Below are positions 14,720-25,345 of a stretch of DNA of 64,000 nucleotides, piece by piece. How positions within the stretch are numbered: position 1 is the first letter of the stretch; the number at the start of each line of letters is the position of its first letter. The notes under the pieces are model-generated. The model saw only the letters and a list, made by a program, of their open reading frames with translations, was not told the origin of the DNA and made no database searches. The stretch lies in the NCBI GenBank assembly GCA_015143295.1, contig CM026570.1:9138047-9202046 (forward strand), written 5' to 3'. This DNA comes from Tetracentron sinense. Its lineage: Eukaryota; Streptophyta; Magnoliopsida; Trochodendrales; Trochodendraceae. A program made the translations under genes and the position numbers.

Positions 14720-15148
14720 AGAATATTGTTCCACTGATTTTAAAACTGACAGAGCAGACAATTGATATTTGGAATATTGTCAGGAGTTTATCCTCTTTGA
14801 GTTGGTTTTGGCACCATTTTCGTTGCTTAATGGATTCTTGCCTCTTCTGATTACAATTAAGTCTTCATTAAGAAATACTTACCCAAACCAGTTGTTCAAA
14901 TATCAAAACCTAATGGAATACACTTACATTTACTAGAGAGATTCTGTTCATGTCAATTGGCATTTGCATTGTTGACGATGCAATTAAAATTTTCCCGTCC
15001 TATACACAAAGGAAATATGTTGGCTCTATAGTCCTATATTAAACTTTAGGCCTGTATACAGATTTATCTAGTTGGGAAAAGTGTGAGAACTGAGTAACTT
15101 TATGGACCTTTATATAAGGACATATAAATGCTATCTTCATGTGTGCAC

Positions 15149-15410
15149 AGGGGCGGAGTCACATGTGGCCCAGGGGGATTGAAGCCCTCCCTAGAAATTT
15201 TGAAAAAAAAAATCCTATAGTACTAATAGGGGTGTAACCTGGGAGAGGGGTAGAGCCGGGGGCTCTAGCTCCCCTAAACTTCTGAGAAAAAATAAATTCC
15301 TTACAAATGGACACAAACTGATGCGATGACCCATGAACTTGGCCCTCAAAAAAAAAATATACTGGGGCTACGCCCCCGAATCTTATGGCATGTGTGTAAG
15401 ATTCAGATGA
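15149..15410. repeat. dispersed repeat fragment with hAT-like left end
   Basis: It begins CAGGGGCGGAGTCACATG, like the left end of the element at 1597. The interior repeats, in reverse, the motifs of 2215-2385 ('agccgggggctctagctcc', 'aaattccttacaaatgg'). 'catgtgtg' occurs on both sides (about 15138 and 15389) and could be an 8-bp duplication, but the right terminus is unclear. The frame at 15159-15428 on the minus strand is incidental. Confidence 0.4.
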
Positions 15411-15552
15411 CATGACATTTAGAGTCATGTATGTATATATATATATATATATAGATATACATAGTTTTTTTTCTATTTTACATGATAAAGACTAGGGTTA
15501 ACTGATTCGCTACCTACTATGCCGAACCACGAACTGATTTGCTCTACAATTA

Positions 15553-16094
15553 GGTGGCGTTTGGTAACACTAATCTAAATAGGTAGAGCTAAATTGAAAA
15601 TTGTGCTTAGTTGGACTTTAGATTGTTAAGTTGAATGTTAATTGGATGTCTACATCTTTTTGAAGTAGGGGTTTTACCTCTAAAGAAAAAAGTAGAGACT
15701 TTAGATTGTTAAGTTGAAGGTTAATTGGATGCCTACATCTTTTTAAAGTAGGGGTTTTACCTCTAAAGAAAAAAGTAGATACTTTAGATTGTTAAGTTGA
15801 AGGTTAATTGGATGTCTACATCTTTTTAAAGTAGTAGTTTTACCTCTAAAGAAAAAAGTAGAGACTTTAGATTGTTAAGCTGAAGGTTAATTGGATGTCT
15901 ACATCTTTTTAAAGTAGGGGTTTTACCTCTAAAGAAAAAAGTAGCTCATAACTATTTTTTTCTTAAAAGGCATAACTCATACTTTAAAAAGATGTAGACA
16001 TCCAATTAACCTTCAACTTAACAATCTAAAGTCCAACTAAGCACAATTTTCAAATAAGCTCTACCAATTTAGATTAGTGTTACCAAACGCCACC
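15553..16094. mobile_element. Tourist-type (PIF/Harbinger) MITE with TTA duplication
   Basis: The ends GGTGGCGTTTGGTAACACT... and ...GTTACCAAACGCCACC are perfect inverses over at least 16 bp. The inverted similarity runs on for about 100 bp ('agattgttaagttgaa', 'ttaattggatgtctacatc'). TTA flanks both sides (15550-15552, 16095-16097), as expected for PIF/Harbinger MITEs. The left arm has expanded into an 83-bp tandem array. Confidence 0.85.
15614..15945. repeat. 83-bp tandem array, four copies, inside the Tourist MITE
   Basis: Copies start at 15614, 15697, 15780 and 15863, exactly 83 bases apart. Each reads 'actttagattgttaag', then 'ttaattggatgtctacatc', then 'ttttacctctaaagaaaaaa'. Only a few substitutions separate the copies, so the expansion is recent or homogenised. 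Confidence 0.9.
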
Positions 16095-16777
16095 TTAGTG
16101 AAAATTAGCGAATTAGTGAACCCCATAATCGTACCGGGTTTGGTGAATTTTCTTTGAGTTCTTCGATTTTTTTTCTTCGGGTTCGTCGAATTTGTACTTT
16201 GGGTTCGGCGAATTTTATTTTTTTTGGGTTCACGAACTGCTTATAAAAAGATTATTTTTTAATGGTTTTTTAAAATAAGTATTTATAATACATTTTATTT
16301 ACATGCTTAAGTAAGCAAATCTCAAGTATGATGATTGTAAATGGTTACGTGCATATATTTTATATAAATGTATTATGATGGCTACATGATACATATATAT
16401 ATACACACACACATATAAAAGCGAACCAAGCTATTGCACTGAGAAACAAATTGTCTCATCCTACTCCTAGTGAATTGGGTTCACTCTAAAGTGGCAAACT
16501 GCAAACCCAAATTTGAACCGAGCGAACCAGGCAACATTGATGAAGACTATCTATGAGTGATAATCACCATGTACAAACTACAAACAGAAAATTAGATATT
16601 TTCCATGTATTGGACTTGGACTCTCATAGATTCATCCTTTTCCTTCTTTGTTCTGTATGCATGGTGCCTTGCACTTCAAAACACTATGAGCATTCGGTGG
16701 CAATGACAAAGAAATATACATTGAATGCTTCCTCCTCTCCAATATTTTGAAACCTTTTCTTTTAATTATTCAGAATC

Positions 16778-17230
16778 ATGACCAGCAAAGCTGAAGGTGA
16801 TGGTGATGGTAACGAACAAATCAATGAGCAGGCAGTCGCCAACCTATATGGCTCCATGAGGGCTGAAATGAACCAACTTTACTCGAAAATTACAGAATTA
16901 GAGATGGAAATGAGTGAGCATTCCTTGGTGATTGGAACCATACAGCTACTCGATCCCTCCAGGCGATGCTTCCGCATGATTGGAGGCATGCTGGTGGAGA
17001 GAACAATCAAAGAGGTCCTGCCAGCAGTTCAGCGTAACAAGGAGGGTCTTGAGGAGGTGATTTCTCGACTGAACGAGGCATTGGAAAAGAAGAAAAATGA
17101 AATTGCCGAGCTTGAAGCAAAATACAAAATTAGAATAAGAAAATCTGATGGTGAGCAGAAGGATGATGGCAGCCAGAAGGAAGGTTCTGCTCAGGGAGTT
17201 CTTGTGGGTCCTGCTAGTGCAAAAGAATGA
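16778..17230 (+). CDS. PFD2: prefoldin subunit 2
   Basis: The product is a subunit of the hexameric prefoldin (GimC) co-chaperone, which holds nascent actin and tubulin and passes them to the cytosolic chaperonin CCT. The single coding exon encodes 150 residues, close to the usual length of plant PFD2. Two amphipathic coiled-coil helices (about 15-55 and 85-122) flank the conserved beta-hairpin segment LLDPSRRCFRMIGGMLVERT (57-76), diagnostic of beta-class subunit 2. The tail after residue 122 is acidic, glycine-rich and disordered, as in plant homologues. The ATG at 16778 follows a 3' splice site at 16773, so the coding exon is probably the second exon. There are no internal stops or frameshifts. 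Confidence 0.95.
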   Translation: MTSKAEGDGDGNEQINEQAVANLYGSMRAEMNQLYSKITELEMEMSEHSLVIGTIQLLDPSRRCFRMIGGMLVERTIKEVLPAVQRNKEGLEEVISRLNEALEKKKNEIAELEAKYKIRIRKSDGEQKDDGSQKEGSAQGVLVGPASAKE

Positions 17231-17990
17231 TTGGCCCGTATATTGTTTTCTCTAAAGTTTTCTTTCCTGGGCTTTTTTGCTTTTATACAATCCTCTCTAG
17301 TTCCTGTTAGTATATATATTAGGTTTTTCGTAATTGGTGTTTAGTGATTAGAATGTGAGATGATGTTTCATACTTTCATGGTGGGAACAGACATTTAGGG
17401 TTGTTCTGTTGCAAAGAGTTGGTATTACTGATGAAGCTTTAATAGTAGGTATCCCACCCCATGCATGCGCTCTTGTTCATGTAAGGATGCAACTCTTTTG
17501 ATTTTAGTCTAAAGTACAAACTGATCAAATTTCTAGGACTTGGGATCTTTTCCAATAGCTGTGGGCGAGGAGACTACTAGTGATGGCTCTTGAATTTTAG
17601 TTGGAGACAATTTCCTAAAATGGCTACGGGTGTTAGTGAGTTTGAAAGAACCCCAAGAACCAGCGTCTCGTCCCTCGTTTTGAGGAGTGTTATTTTGAAA
17701 TGTGATTGGTTTTTTAAAATTTTATTAATATTTTTAATCATGATTTTCTAACAAAGCAAATAATTCTCTCCTGGACCGTTGCTCCTCACCGTCTTACAAG
17801 TTTTAATCCTGTGATTAATTTTATTTTATATTTTCAAAAATGGTTGTTTTTTTGTACTAATGGTTACTGGGTTAGTGATTTTGATCACAGTTACAAGGAT
17901 TTCTAACTACCCTTGAATTATGATTATAGCCTTTGAATTAAGATCAATTTAGGACCCCAGGCAACCATTATAAATGCTTCTTTTAATGAT
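17231..17990. other. PFD2 3' UTR and tail-to-tail spacer to U2
   Basis: No gene is seen. The 3' UTR of PFD2 probably ends within about 250 bases of the stop. The convergent U2 gene starts from the other side, so the two transcription units run towards each other. Confidence 0.5.
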
Positions 17991-17991
17991 T

Positions 17992-18191
17992 TGGGAGGGG
18001 TGCGCCAGGCCCATGCAATAGTGCAACGCAAGGGCGACGCTCGAGGACCCCAATAGCAAGCTACTGTGGTGGGACCTCCCCCAAAGAAAAATTAATTTAA
18101 TATCATGTGGACCGATGGCCCACGTATCAGATATTAAACTGATAAGAACAGATACTACACTTGATCTTAGCCAAAAGGCCGAGAAAGGTAT
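17992..18191 (-). ncRNA. U2: U2 spliceosomal snRNA
   Basis: On the minus strand the 5' end reads ATACCTTTCTCGGCCTTTTG and continues with the invariant U2 domain, including the GTAGTA branch-point recognition sequence (in AAGTGTAGTATCTG) and the stem IIa region. The Sm site (AATTTTTCTTTGG) follows at about 18080-18095, then stem-loops III and IV ending in CCCCTCCCAA. The length of about 200 nt fits plant U2. The conserved bases look intact and both promoter elements are present upstream, so this is likely an active copy. The exact 3' end is uncertain by a few bases, and no clear 3' box was identified. Confidence 0.95.
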
Positions 18192-18213
18192 GCTTTTCCT
18201 CTCCTCTCATTTC

Positions 18214-18224
18214 TTTTTTTATAA
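18214..18224 (-). promoter_or_regulatory. TATA box of the U2 gene
   Basis: On the minus strand TTATAAAAAAA lies about 25-30 bases upstream of the U2 5' end. Confidence 0.75.
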
Positions 18225-18256
18225 TCCCTCTATGCTTCAAACTCCTCTTTACCTGT

Positions 18257-18268
18257 CCGATGTGGGAC
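18257..18268 (-). promoter_or_regulatory. upstream sequence element (USE) of the U2 gene
   Basis: On the minus strand GTCCCACATCGG matches the plant snRNA USE consensus RTCCCACATCG exactly. About 32 bases separate it from the TATA box, the longer spacing used by pol II snRNA genes (U1, U2, U4, U5) rather than the shorter pol III spacing of U6. Confidence 0.9.
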
Positions 18269-18289
18269 TAAAACTAAAGTCTACGCTCT

Positions 18290-18965
18290 AGTCTTTTACA
18301 ACGAACTCATCTGGGCTGGTTAAGATGACTCAAAACCTTGGGCCTAACTCTCCAGAGTTAGTAATTAGATGAGTTGGATCCAAGCCTCATGTGGTCCGTG
18401 TGTAGTTGGCCTATGTGTGTGTGAATTCTGCATTTTACCTTAACCGAAAAAGAAGAAAAAAACAAAGATGGCTCAAAACCTATGGCCAGATGCTTGGAAG
18501 AAACGTAATTAATGTTCTTTGTCCCATTAAACCCTACTATTAAACCGTTTGAGATGGTTATATGAGTAATTTCATTAATATAATATAATTATATATTTAT
18601 ACTTATATCAGGTGTATGTGTAGGATTATAAACATTAGTTACGGTGTAGCAACTTATGAGAAGGGTCAGGCTTCAAGGGGCCAGGCAGGGGGTACCCTAG
18701 CTCGGCCCTACAAAGGAAGGGTTTGGGGATTTTGGGCCCTACCTGGCCCAAGGGTCGGCGAAGGGAAGGTCTTTGGTGGGCTGGGTACCCTTCGTTAAGG
18801 GCTGTTTTGACATCCTTAACTGGAAATGTGCTACTACCTTGGGCATTGGGCTATGAATCGGTCGGGTTTGGGATTGTACTTTCATGATTTTTGAACAAGC
18901 CTGGCCCATTTACAAAGAAGATTTTGTAGCCCAACTCGTTGACACTCCTTGTTGACAGTGGAAAA
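18290..18965. other. intergenic sequence with GC-rich repeat remnants
   Basis: The patch 18660-18800 is GC-rich and repetitive ('gggccaggcaggggg', 'ggcccaagggtcggcg'), like the interiors of the hAT elements at 37132 and 47090, but clear ends are lacking. The 60-codon frame at 18616 is incidental. Confidence 0.35.
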
Positions 18966-18968
18966 TTT

Positions 18969-20077
18969 GTAGTCATTGATAGCGTCGACACAAAAATTTC
19001 GTGATTGAAATAATGAGGATCAAAATAACCATGTATAATTTAAAATGGAATACTCTCAATAATAAATTTTAATAATAATAAAATAATAACAGTCAGAGTA
19101 TTTGAAAAATAATAAAATTTAATAAAGAGTACAAATGGCCAAAAAGCGTGTTCTTCGTTCCTCTTTAAGCTTTGGGTGACTCTTTTCACTTCGACAAAGA
19201 TCGGGCTTTTGCTTTGGCTTTATTTCCCTTGAAGGTTGTAGTGGCTTTCTTCTTCCGTGCTTCGCACTATATTAGCTAGGAATGTGCCATTTTGTTCCTT
19301 GGAAGACTTGCTTTTTTGCTTTATATTTTTTCTTTATTGGAGAGCTTTGAGTCCTTTGATTTCTTTTCCTTCTTAACTTTTTGATTTTCTAGATCCTCGG
19401 ATCAAAGCATGACTCGATCTTGTTTGAAGGTGTTGATGTAGCTTTTCCTTTCTTCCGGGTTTCGCGCTTGATCAGCTGGAAAGTGATTCTAGAGAAGAAC
19501 GGACTTCTTTATACCTTTGTCTTCTCTAGAATACTTTGATTTATTTTCCCAGAAGGAAGACTTGACTGCTTCTTTATGGAGAATGCTTGATTCGTGTTAT
19601 TTGATGAATTTTCTGAATGCTTCTTTCTGAGTCTTCTTTTTGAATCCTCTTCTTTGGCTTCTTCTGAATTTCCTTCTTGGATTTCTAAATCATCCCCAAA
19701 TTTCTAAATTTGAATCTTATATATAGACGTTTTGAGATACGAATCTCAAGAGTCCCACTTCATTTAGTGGTTTAAGGGACTTAGGAGATTTTGATGGGTC
19801 TCACCCATCTTCTTGAGTATTGAGTCCATACTCAGCTTCTTGTATAAACGGATTGACTCATTTGTTGAGTGTGTGACCCATTTGAATTTAGACTTGAGTT
19901 TTAGGTTTATGGGCTTTCTACTTCGTGCCCAGACCCGAGCCATAGGAGGCCCATGCCTTATCATTAGGCCTAATTTAAATGTGTAGGACTTTTAAAATGA
20001 TTTTAGGCTCATTGTATAATTTTACGAGTGTGTAGAGAGACCTTTGTATAAAATTGATAAATTTTAGGGTCCTACAG
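18969..20077 (-). mobile_element. candidate solo LTR, minus orientation
   Basis: The interval begins TGTAGTCATTG and ends GGGTCCTACA, giving TGTAG...CTACA termini. On the minus strand it opens TGTAGGACCCTAAAATTT, a common style of plant LTR start. Its centre is T-rich on the plus strand with no gene. The five bases flanking each end (AAATT and GACAG) do not match, so the boundaries or the solo-LTR call may be wrong. The 66-codon frame at 19764 has no domain. Confidence 0.35.
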
Positions 20078-20269
20078 ACAGAATCCCATAAACCAAGTGA
20101 GTATTGCTAACAGAGACCTGGATAGTCTATCACACTCTCATGTAGTCATGTAATATACAGTTGGGGCCAGACCATTTGTCGAATGCTTTTGTGCTCGAAA
20201 TTAGTTGAGGTTGAGTGATAAAATCATCTACTTATATGACTTTAGATGATAATAAATGTCCTTCCAAAA

Positions 20270-20358
20270 GGAGAGCTGAGGGGAGCCCTAGACTATAATC
20301 GACCTCGAGATCTCCAAGTTTACGGTTCATCCTTTGGCCACTGGGCTACACCCTGGGG
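20270..20358 (-). mobile_element. tRNA-derived SINE fragment
   Basis: On the minus strand 'gggtgtagcccagtggcc' is an A-box-like sequence, followed by 'gaaccgtaaac' and 'ctcgaggtcgatt', matching the head of the SINE at 22793. The B box is partly degraded. Confidence 0.5.
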
Positions 20359-20359
20359 G

Positions 20360-22750
20360 TTCAATAATTTTAAATTCATGTACTAGGAATATGTTAAATA
20401 ACATGAATTTTCAAATAAAGCCCGCAAAAAGAGAGGTTTATATTACATTGCTTAGCTATCATGTGTCTAGCTTCCACTTGATTCACACAAACCCTCCTTC
20501 CTTTTCAAGCTTTTCCTTTCGAGAAGATGATGGCCTGTCTCTTCTTTCTTCAGTGGTTTTCTAGGGTTTTTGTCAAAACAAAGATTATAGGCTTTTTCCT
20601 CTCTTTTACGTATGGAATTTTTGGGAAAATCTTTTATCCATTTTTTCTTGAATCTCAAGTATGAAATGAATTAGTGCAGATGATTTTTTTTTTCTATTGT
20701 TGCAAGGAAGCTATGTACAAGGTGAAGCTCATTTCTCATGAAGCCTGCTTTTATTATGTCTCATTTAGTGGTCAAAGAGACTATTAGTATAAGAAGTGAT
20801 TGGATAGGTTTGAGTCCTAGGCTTAGGGTGAGGTGTTGAGCAAGTATCGTTGGATTGAAACCTAAGCCACTTACTTCTCTACAAATATCTCATGTAAAAT
20901 GTATGCTCGGCCAACCTAATATAATGAGAATGAGATACCTATATCTCATTTCTCACTTCCCGTTTCTTAAAGATTTTTAAGTTTTGCTTTCCGCTCTCCC
21001 TCTTTTAGAGATAATGTTAGAGGCGGGAACTAAGTCAACTAACTAATAAATGTTTTGATCCAAATCAATTCTCCAAGATTAGCAGAGAGATTATCCCCTC
21101 CCTTTTGGGTTATTAATTAACTACTTAATTAATTAGTTTGAATTAGAAGCCATTAATAGAAAATGTTTCTTAATCCAACTATAATTCCAAATGGATTAGA
21201 TTTAACTATTATGTTATACTACAAGAGATACAAAAGGGGGGTTTTGGGACCCTAATTTTGGTCCCTGAGTTTCTTTAATTAACTATGGTTGACTTAAAAT
21301 GTTCACACATAATTAATTAATTATTACTAAAACGCCAAGAAGCATACTAAAGAAGCCCAATAAATACTGATGAATATCATCTCTCCTATGAGGAGGATGG
21401 ATTCCTTGTTAAGCATTGCACACTCCTCCTACACCATGTACATGACCCAATGTTCCTGTTTATAGTCTCCTATTGGACATCATCGGTTGACATCTTCAAA
21501 GTAATGCACACAATGCATGAAGAGATGTCAATCTCTTAGGTTTAGGACAATTTGTATCTTTGTATAATGAACTTCCTTTTTGTAATCTGATGGTCATTCC
21601 ATTGATTGTTCATTATTGATTTTATTCAGTACATGTAAGTTACATGTACCCATTTGCCAGCTTGAAAGTCTCTACTCTATATGATTGAGATTCACCATAC
21701 TATTTGATAGAAGCCTAATAAATGTAAGTCATAATAGAGTATGAATACTCATAGTTTAGAACAATTATTCTAGGTTTACAAGAACTGAAAAATCATATCT
21801 CTTGTCTCAGGTTCATATACATTATTTTTCTACAATGTTGCCTAAGGAACCTTATAAAGTTGATTGATGAGTCATTAACATATAATAATATCATTGTGAT
21901 AAAATATGTGTCAAACTGGTGCTATTAAATTAGAGACAATTACAATGAAGATATCGTCTCTTATGCCTAATTTGTTCTATTACGCTCGCATTGCTCCAAC
22001 CTCATGGATAGATCATGAATATGCTTTAAATTATTGATTTATGAGGCATTGCTCCAACCTCATGGATAGATCATGAATATGATTTAAGTTATTGATTTAT
22101 GACCAATTTTTATGTTTTTACTCAATTTTATTAGTCTTTGTTTTCGTAATGAAAGTGGTCAAATGGTGTGATTTTAGTTTGTAGCTAGCTAATAAAAGAA
22201 TTCACTCAACTCCTCTAGTTAGAGGATGAACCACATAAAAAAAAGTATTCTTAGCTCTTAATAGACATTTAATGGAATCTTAGATGAAAATATATTACAT
22301 TATAAATGCTGAGATTATTTTCGAGAATGTAGGACCTATTCATCAGAGACCAACCCATTACCACCACTAATTATTGCTTATTGGTGAAAACCTTTCTTTA
22401 TTATGATGCCCTTGAGTGCAATTATTAGGAGTGAAAAAGAGAGACATACATGAAATAACATGTTGGCACTCTCATAGCAACCTCAAAGCCCCATCCATCG
22501 ACGATGCTCGATTTCAGCAACTATTGCGTTCGCACTTGTCACACTTGTAAACCCCAAGTTTACCACACCCGATTCTTCAAGAGGGCATGTTCGACATCCC
22601 GGAGTTGCTAAAAGCCTAAAACCATGTAGCCATACCCCATTGGATGACAATCCTCGTGTAGATTAACAGGATATCAATTTTATATGACTCCCTAAAAATC
22701 CTAAATATTTAATCCAATACACAATCTAAATGGAGTCCCGAAAATTGCAC
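20360..22750. other. AT-rich gene-poor sequence
   Basis: No frame with a recognisable domain is present. The only clear structure is a direct duplication of about 58 bp at 21989-22106 ('ttgctccaacctcatgg', 'atagatcatgaatatg'). The stretch 20800-21250 has the look of an old retroelement flank but shows no primer-binding site or polypurine tract that I can identify. Confidence 0.4.
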
Positions 22751-22756
22751 CCGCAA

Positions 22757-22776
22757 CCCCCCCCCCCCCCCCCCGA
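22757..22776. repeat. poly-C run
   Basis: About 19 consecutive C residues lie just upstream of the SINE head. Similar G/C homopolymers occur inside the element at 1597-2202. Confidence 0.8.
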
Positions 22777-22792
22777 CCCCTCCCAAGGGTGT

Positions 22793-22955
22793 AGCCTAGT
22801 GGTCACTTGAACGAACCGTAAACCCGGAGGTCTTGAGTTGGATTCCTGGCTCCCCTCACTAACGGTTGCATGGGGTGGGGTATTCCCTATGTAGTCTGTG
22901 GGATTAGTCTAAGCTTTCAAGGCTCAGGATATCCACGATTATGAAAAAAAAATTT
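22793..22955 (+). mobile_element. tRNA-derived SINE
   Basis: 'GTGTAGCCTAGTGGTCA' fits a pol III A box, and 'GGTCTTGAGTTGGATTCC' about 30 bases on fits a degenerate B box. A tRNA-unrelated body follows ('gggtggggtattccctatg', 'gtgggattagtctaag') and it ends in 'atgaaaaaaaaa'. This order is that of a plant SINE. Relatives lie at 20270 (minus) and perhaps 37835. It stops just before the LTR-like unit at 22967. Confidence 0.65.
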
Positions 22956-23019
22956 CGCACCACCGATGTAAGCACCCAATTTTTACACCCTGTAACCACA
23001 GTCCTTCCCCAGTAGAGTC

Positions 23020-23360
23020 CCCTGTAAAACCCTAGACAAGTCCTAGGTATACCCTAAACCTTAGGAAAGCCCTTTGGACTCAAGGCCCAGTACCTTTAGA
23101 ACCCCTAAAACCTAGATCAAACCCTAGGTAAGCCTTAGTTAAACCCTAGCTAGATCATAGGCATACCCTAAACCCTAGCCCTAGGTAGGTCCTAAACCCT
23201 CAAACCCTAGAAACTAAGCTATCCGGGCTCTAGGCCTATTACCCCTAGAACCTTTAAACCCTAGCTAAGCCCCAGTGTAACCCTAGCTAAACCCAAGATC
23301 TAACCCTAAGAGAGCCCTAGACCAAGCCCTAGACCTAACCCTAGCCCAAGCCTTAGCTAA
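23020..23360 (+). repeat. degenerate CCCTAAA-like tract within the LTR-like unit
   Basis: Motifs such as 'aaaccctag', 'accctaaacc' and 'ctaggtaagcc' recur every 10-20 bases, with C-rich and T/A-rich steps like the plant telomere repeat but without regular 7-bp periodicity. It is probably a simple-sequence expansion inside the LTR rather than an interstitial telomere array. Confidence 0.6.
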
Positions 23361-24349
23361 AACCTAGGCAAAGCCCTCGCGGGCTCAAGGCCCACTAGGT
23401 AAATCAAAAGCCAAAATTGTGGTCCAAGGCCTTTATGGGCCCAAACTTGGGCCCACAACACTCTAGGGTCCACTAGGGTGGGGCCCACACCCTCATAGTT
23501 CAAAGTCAGGCGGGAACAACCCTAAAATAGCAAACCCTATCGTTCTTGCGGCCTAAGTGTGCGAGGGTTTAGCCCAAACAGGTAAAAGCCCAAGGTGTCA
23601 GCAATTGGATTACCGACACCCTAAAAAACCAAAGCTTTGAAAGTGGCTGTAATTCGATTACCGCCACCCTAAAGATTTACAGAATCGCATATCAGCAGCT
23701 TCCTTGGCACATTGGGGCTGCTCCCATTAGTCCCCCATGCAACCTTTAATGCCAATAATGCCCCAGGGCACTTCCCCTCTTCTTCTATATAAGCCGACCA
23801 CTTCCCCTTGGTTTAGGGACCCAACTTTCACATCCAAACCCTATCCAAGTGCAAGAAACTTCGGCCAGCCCAACCTCAGCTTCACCAGAGCTCCACCCCT
23901 TGTCTCAGAACCCTACCAGGCCACCTTAGGTTGTCCCCAAACTCCACCAAGCTCCAACTAGCCACAGGCACCACCGTAGCCTCTGTGTAAGGATAATCCC
24001 CCCACTGTTATGCTTTTCCCTTTTGCATATCAGTGTGAGCGACCCCTAGTCTTATTCCAGGGGTCCCTTTTTGCATTCCTTGGTGTTCTGTAGCGTCCCA
24101 GGCCAAGGACAGGGTCCCCATCCTTCTTCATAGGCTTAGGGGAATCCCTCGAGGCTTAGCACGGGTGCAACACCCCTCTCCCCTTGCATGGTTACTCCCC
24201 ACAAGGGTCTGGGGGTCCCTCAGCCCATGAGGAAACCCTCAGACCCCTGCTGGTTCAAGGTCAGCAGGGGAAAATCGTTTTTTTTTTTTTTTTTAAATAT
24301 GCTAGTGGTCGGTAATCTCTTTACCGCCACTATCTATCCTTGACTATAA

Positions 24350-25345
24350 CAGCCCATTAACCATGGTTAACTCAGGCCCTGGTCAATTCGAGAGTCATGT
24401 TAGTTAGTCCTGATCCTTAGCTACCTCCCTACCAATTTTTAGACCGTAACTCGTGGTCTAACCCTGGTTAACAAAGCCTTAAACCCAAGTTAGCAGACTG
24501 TCTGATTACCGACATTTTAGAGTTTTTTAACAGATACTTTGGGCCCTTGTAGGCCCACACCACTCATGCCCTGTGGCCCACTCAAGGTCTATTGGACTCC
24601 CCTGACTCTCCTCTACACCCCTTTAAAATTTCAGACCTCAAATCAAAGGTTAACCAGGGTTAGCATGACCCTAAACTTGGGTTAACCAAACTGTTCAGAC
24701 TGTCAACAGTTTAATTGCCAACATTACAGACTGTTTTTATTGTAATTTTGGGCGCTCACACCTGAGCAGCTCTTGGGCTGAGACCTGACCCATTTTCTTA
24801 CTTAGACTTCAGGCTATCTGTACATATGCTTACTTTCCTTAGAGGTGATCCTAACCCTAGTTAACTTAGTGCAAACCTTGGTTAAAAAGTTACTGTAATT
24901 GAGGTAATCCGATTACCTCAATTCTTGATTTTTTTAATTTTGGGCTATGCACTGGGCCAGAACCTGGTAAGAGGCCATTCTAGGCCCTGCCATACCTTCT
25001 GGGCTCATTTTTGACTGACCTTGACCTTTAACCATGGTTAAAGTGGCCCCCCGATTAACTTTTAACCATAGTTAAGCACCCCTTAACCTTACGAAAATCT
25101 GAAAAAATCATCAAAAATCAAGAATATTCCTTGGATTCTAGAAATATCTTCCATGATTGGTTTCACTTTGGTTAGACTACTTAACCATGGTTAAACCCTA
25201 TGTTTGGTTAACTTTTAATCATGGTTAAGCACCCTTTAACCTCACAAAAATTTGGAAAAATCCGAAAAAATCAAAAAAATATAAAAGACCAAAAAATTAA
25301 CTTTTTGACCTTTTTAACCATGGTTAACACATTTAACCATGGTTA
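24350..25345. repeat. dispersed TTAACCATGGTTAA palindromes
   Basis: The 14-bp palindrome TTAACCATGGTTAA, or forms one or two bases away from it, occurs about a dozen times (for example near 24357, 25027, 25182, 25315 and 25333). It is separated by pyrimidine-rich or 'ctaaccctggtta' spacers. The same core sits near the ends of the window's foldback elements. Confidence 0.75.

Larger units (their letters stand above)
15493..16539. mobile_element. hAT element, inverted sister of 12029-12556, split by a Tourist MITE
   Basis: The left end reads TAGGGTTAACTGATTCGC and the right end, reversed, CAATGTTGCCTGGTTCGC, matching the two ends of 12029-12556 in the opposite orientation. The flanks are ATAAAGAC (15485-15492) and ATGAAGAC (16540-16547), an 8-bp duplication with one change. 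Removing the MITE at 15553-16094 restores an element of about 500 bp, close to its sister's 528 bp. Confidence 0.8.
13600..16773 (+). other. probable 5'-UTR intron of prefoldin subunit 2, transposon-filled
   Basis: A polypyrimidine tract and 'attattcag|aatc' at 16772-16773 form a good acceptor four bases before the PFD2 ATG, which suggests a leader intron. The donor is uncertain; 'gaaacgaag|gtcagc' near 13629 and 'ggcgcag|gttaat' near 13573 are candidates. The interval contains the nested transposons at 15493-16539, the repeat fragment at 15149-15410 and the unassigned coding-like stretch at 14320-14719. If the leader starts near 13.6 kb the intron is about 3.1 kb, set largely by insertions. 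Confidence 0.45.

Noticed and set aside
16081-16539. Separate element right of the Tourist MITE
   Set aside because: It is the other half of the hAT element that begins at 15493, as shown by the shared ends and the ATAAAGAC/ATGAAGAC flanks.
23020-23360. Interstitial telomere array
   Set aside because: The CCCTA motifs are irregular and mixed with other words, there is no run of exact 7-bp units, and the tract is inside an LTR-like unit.
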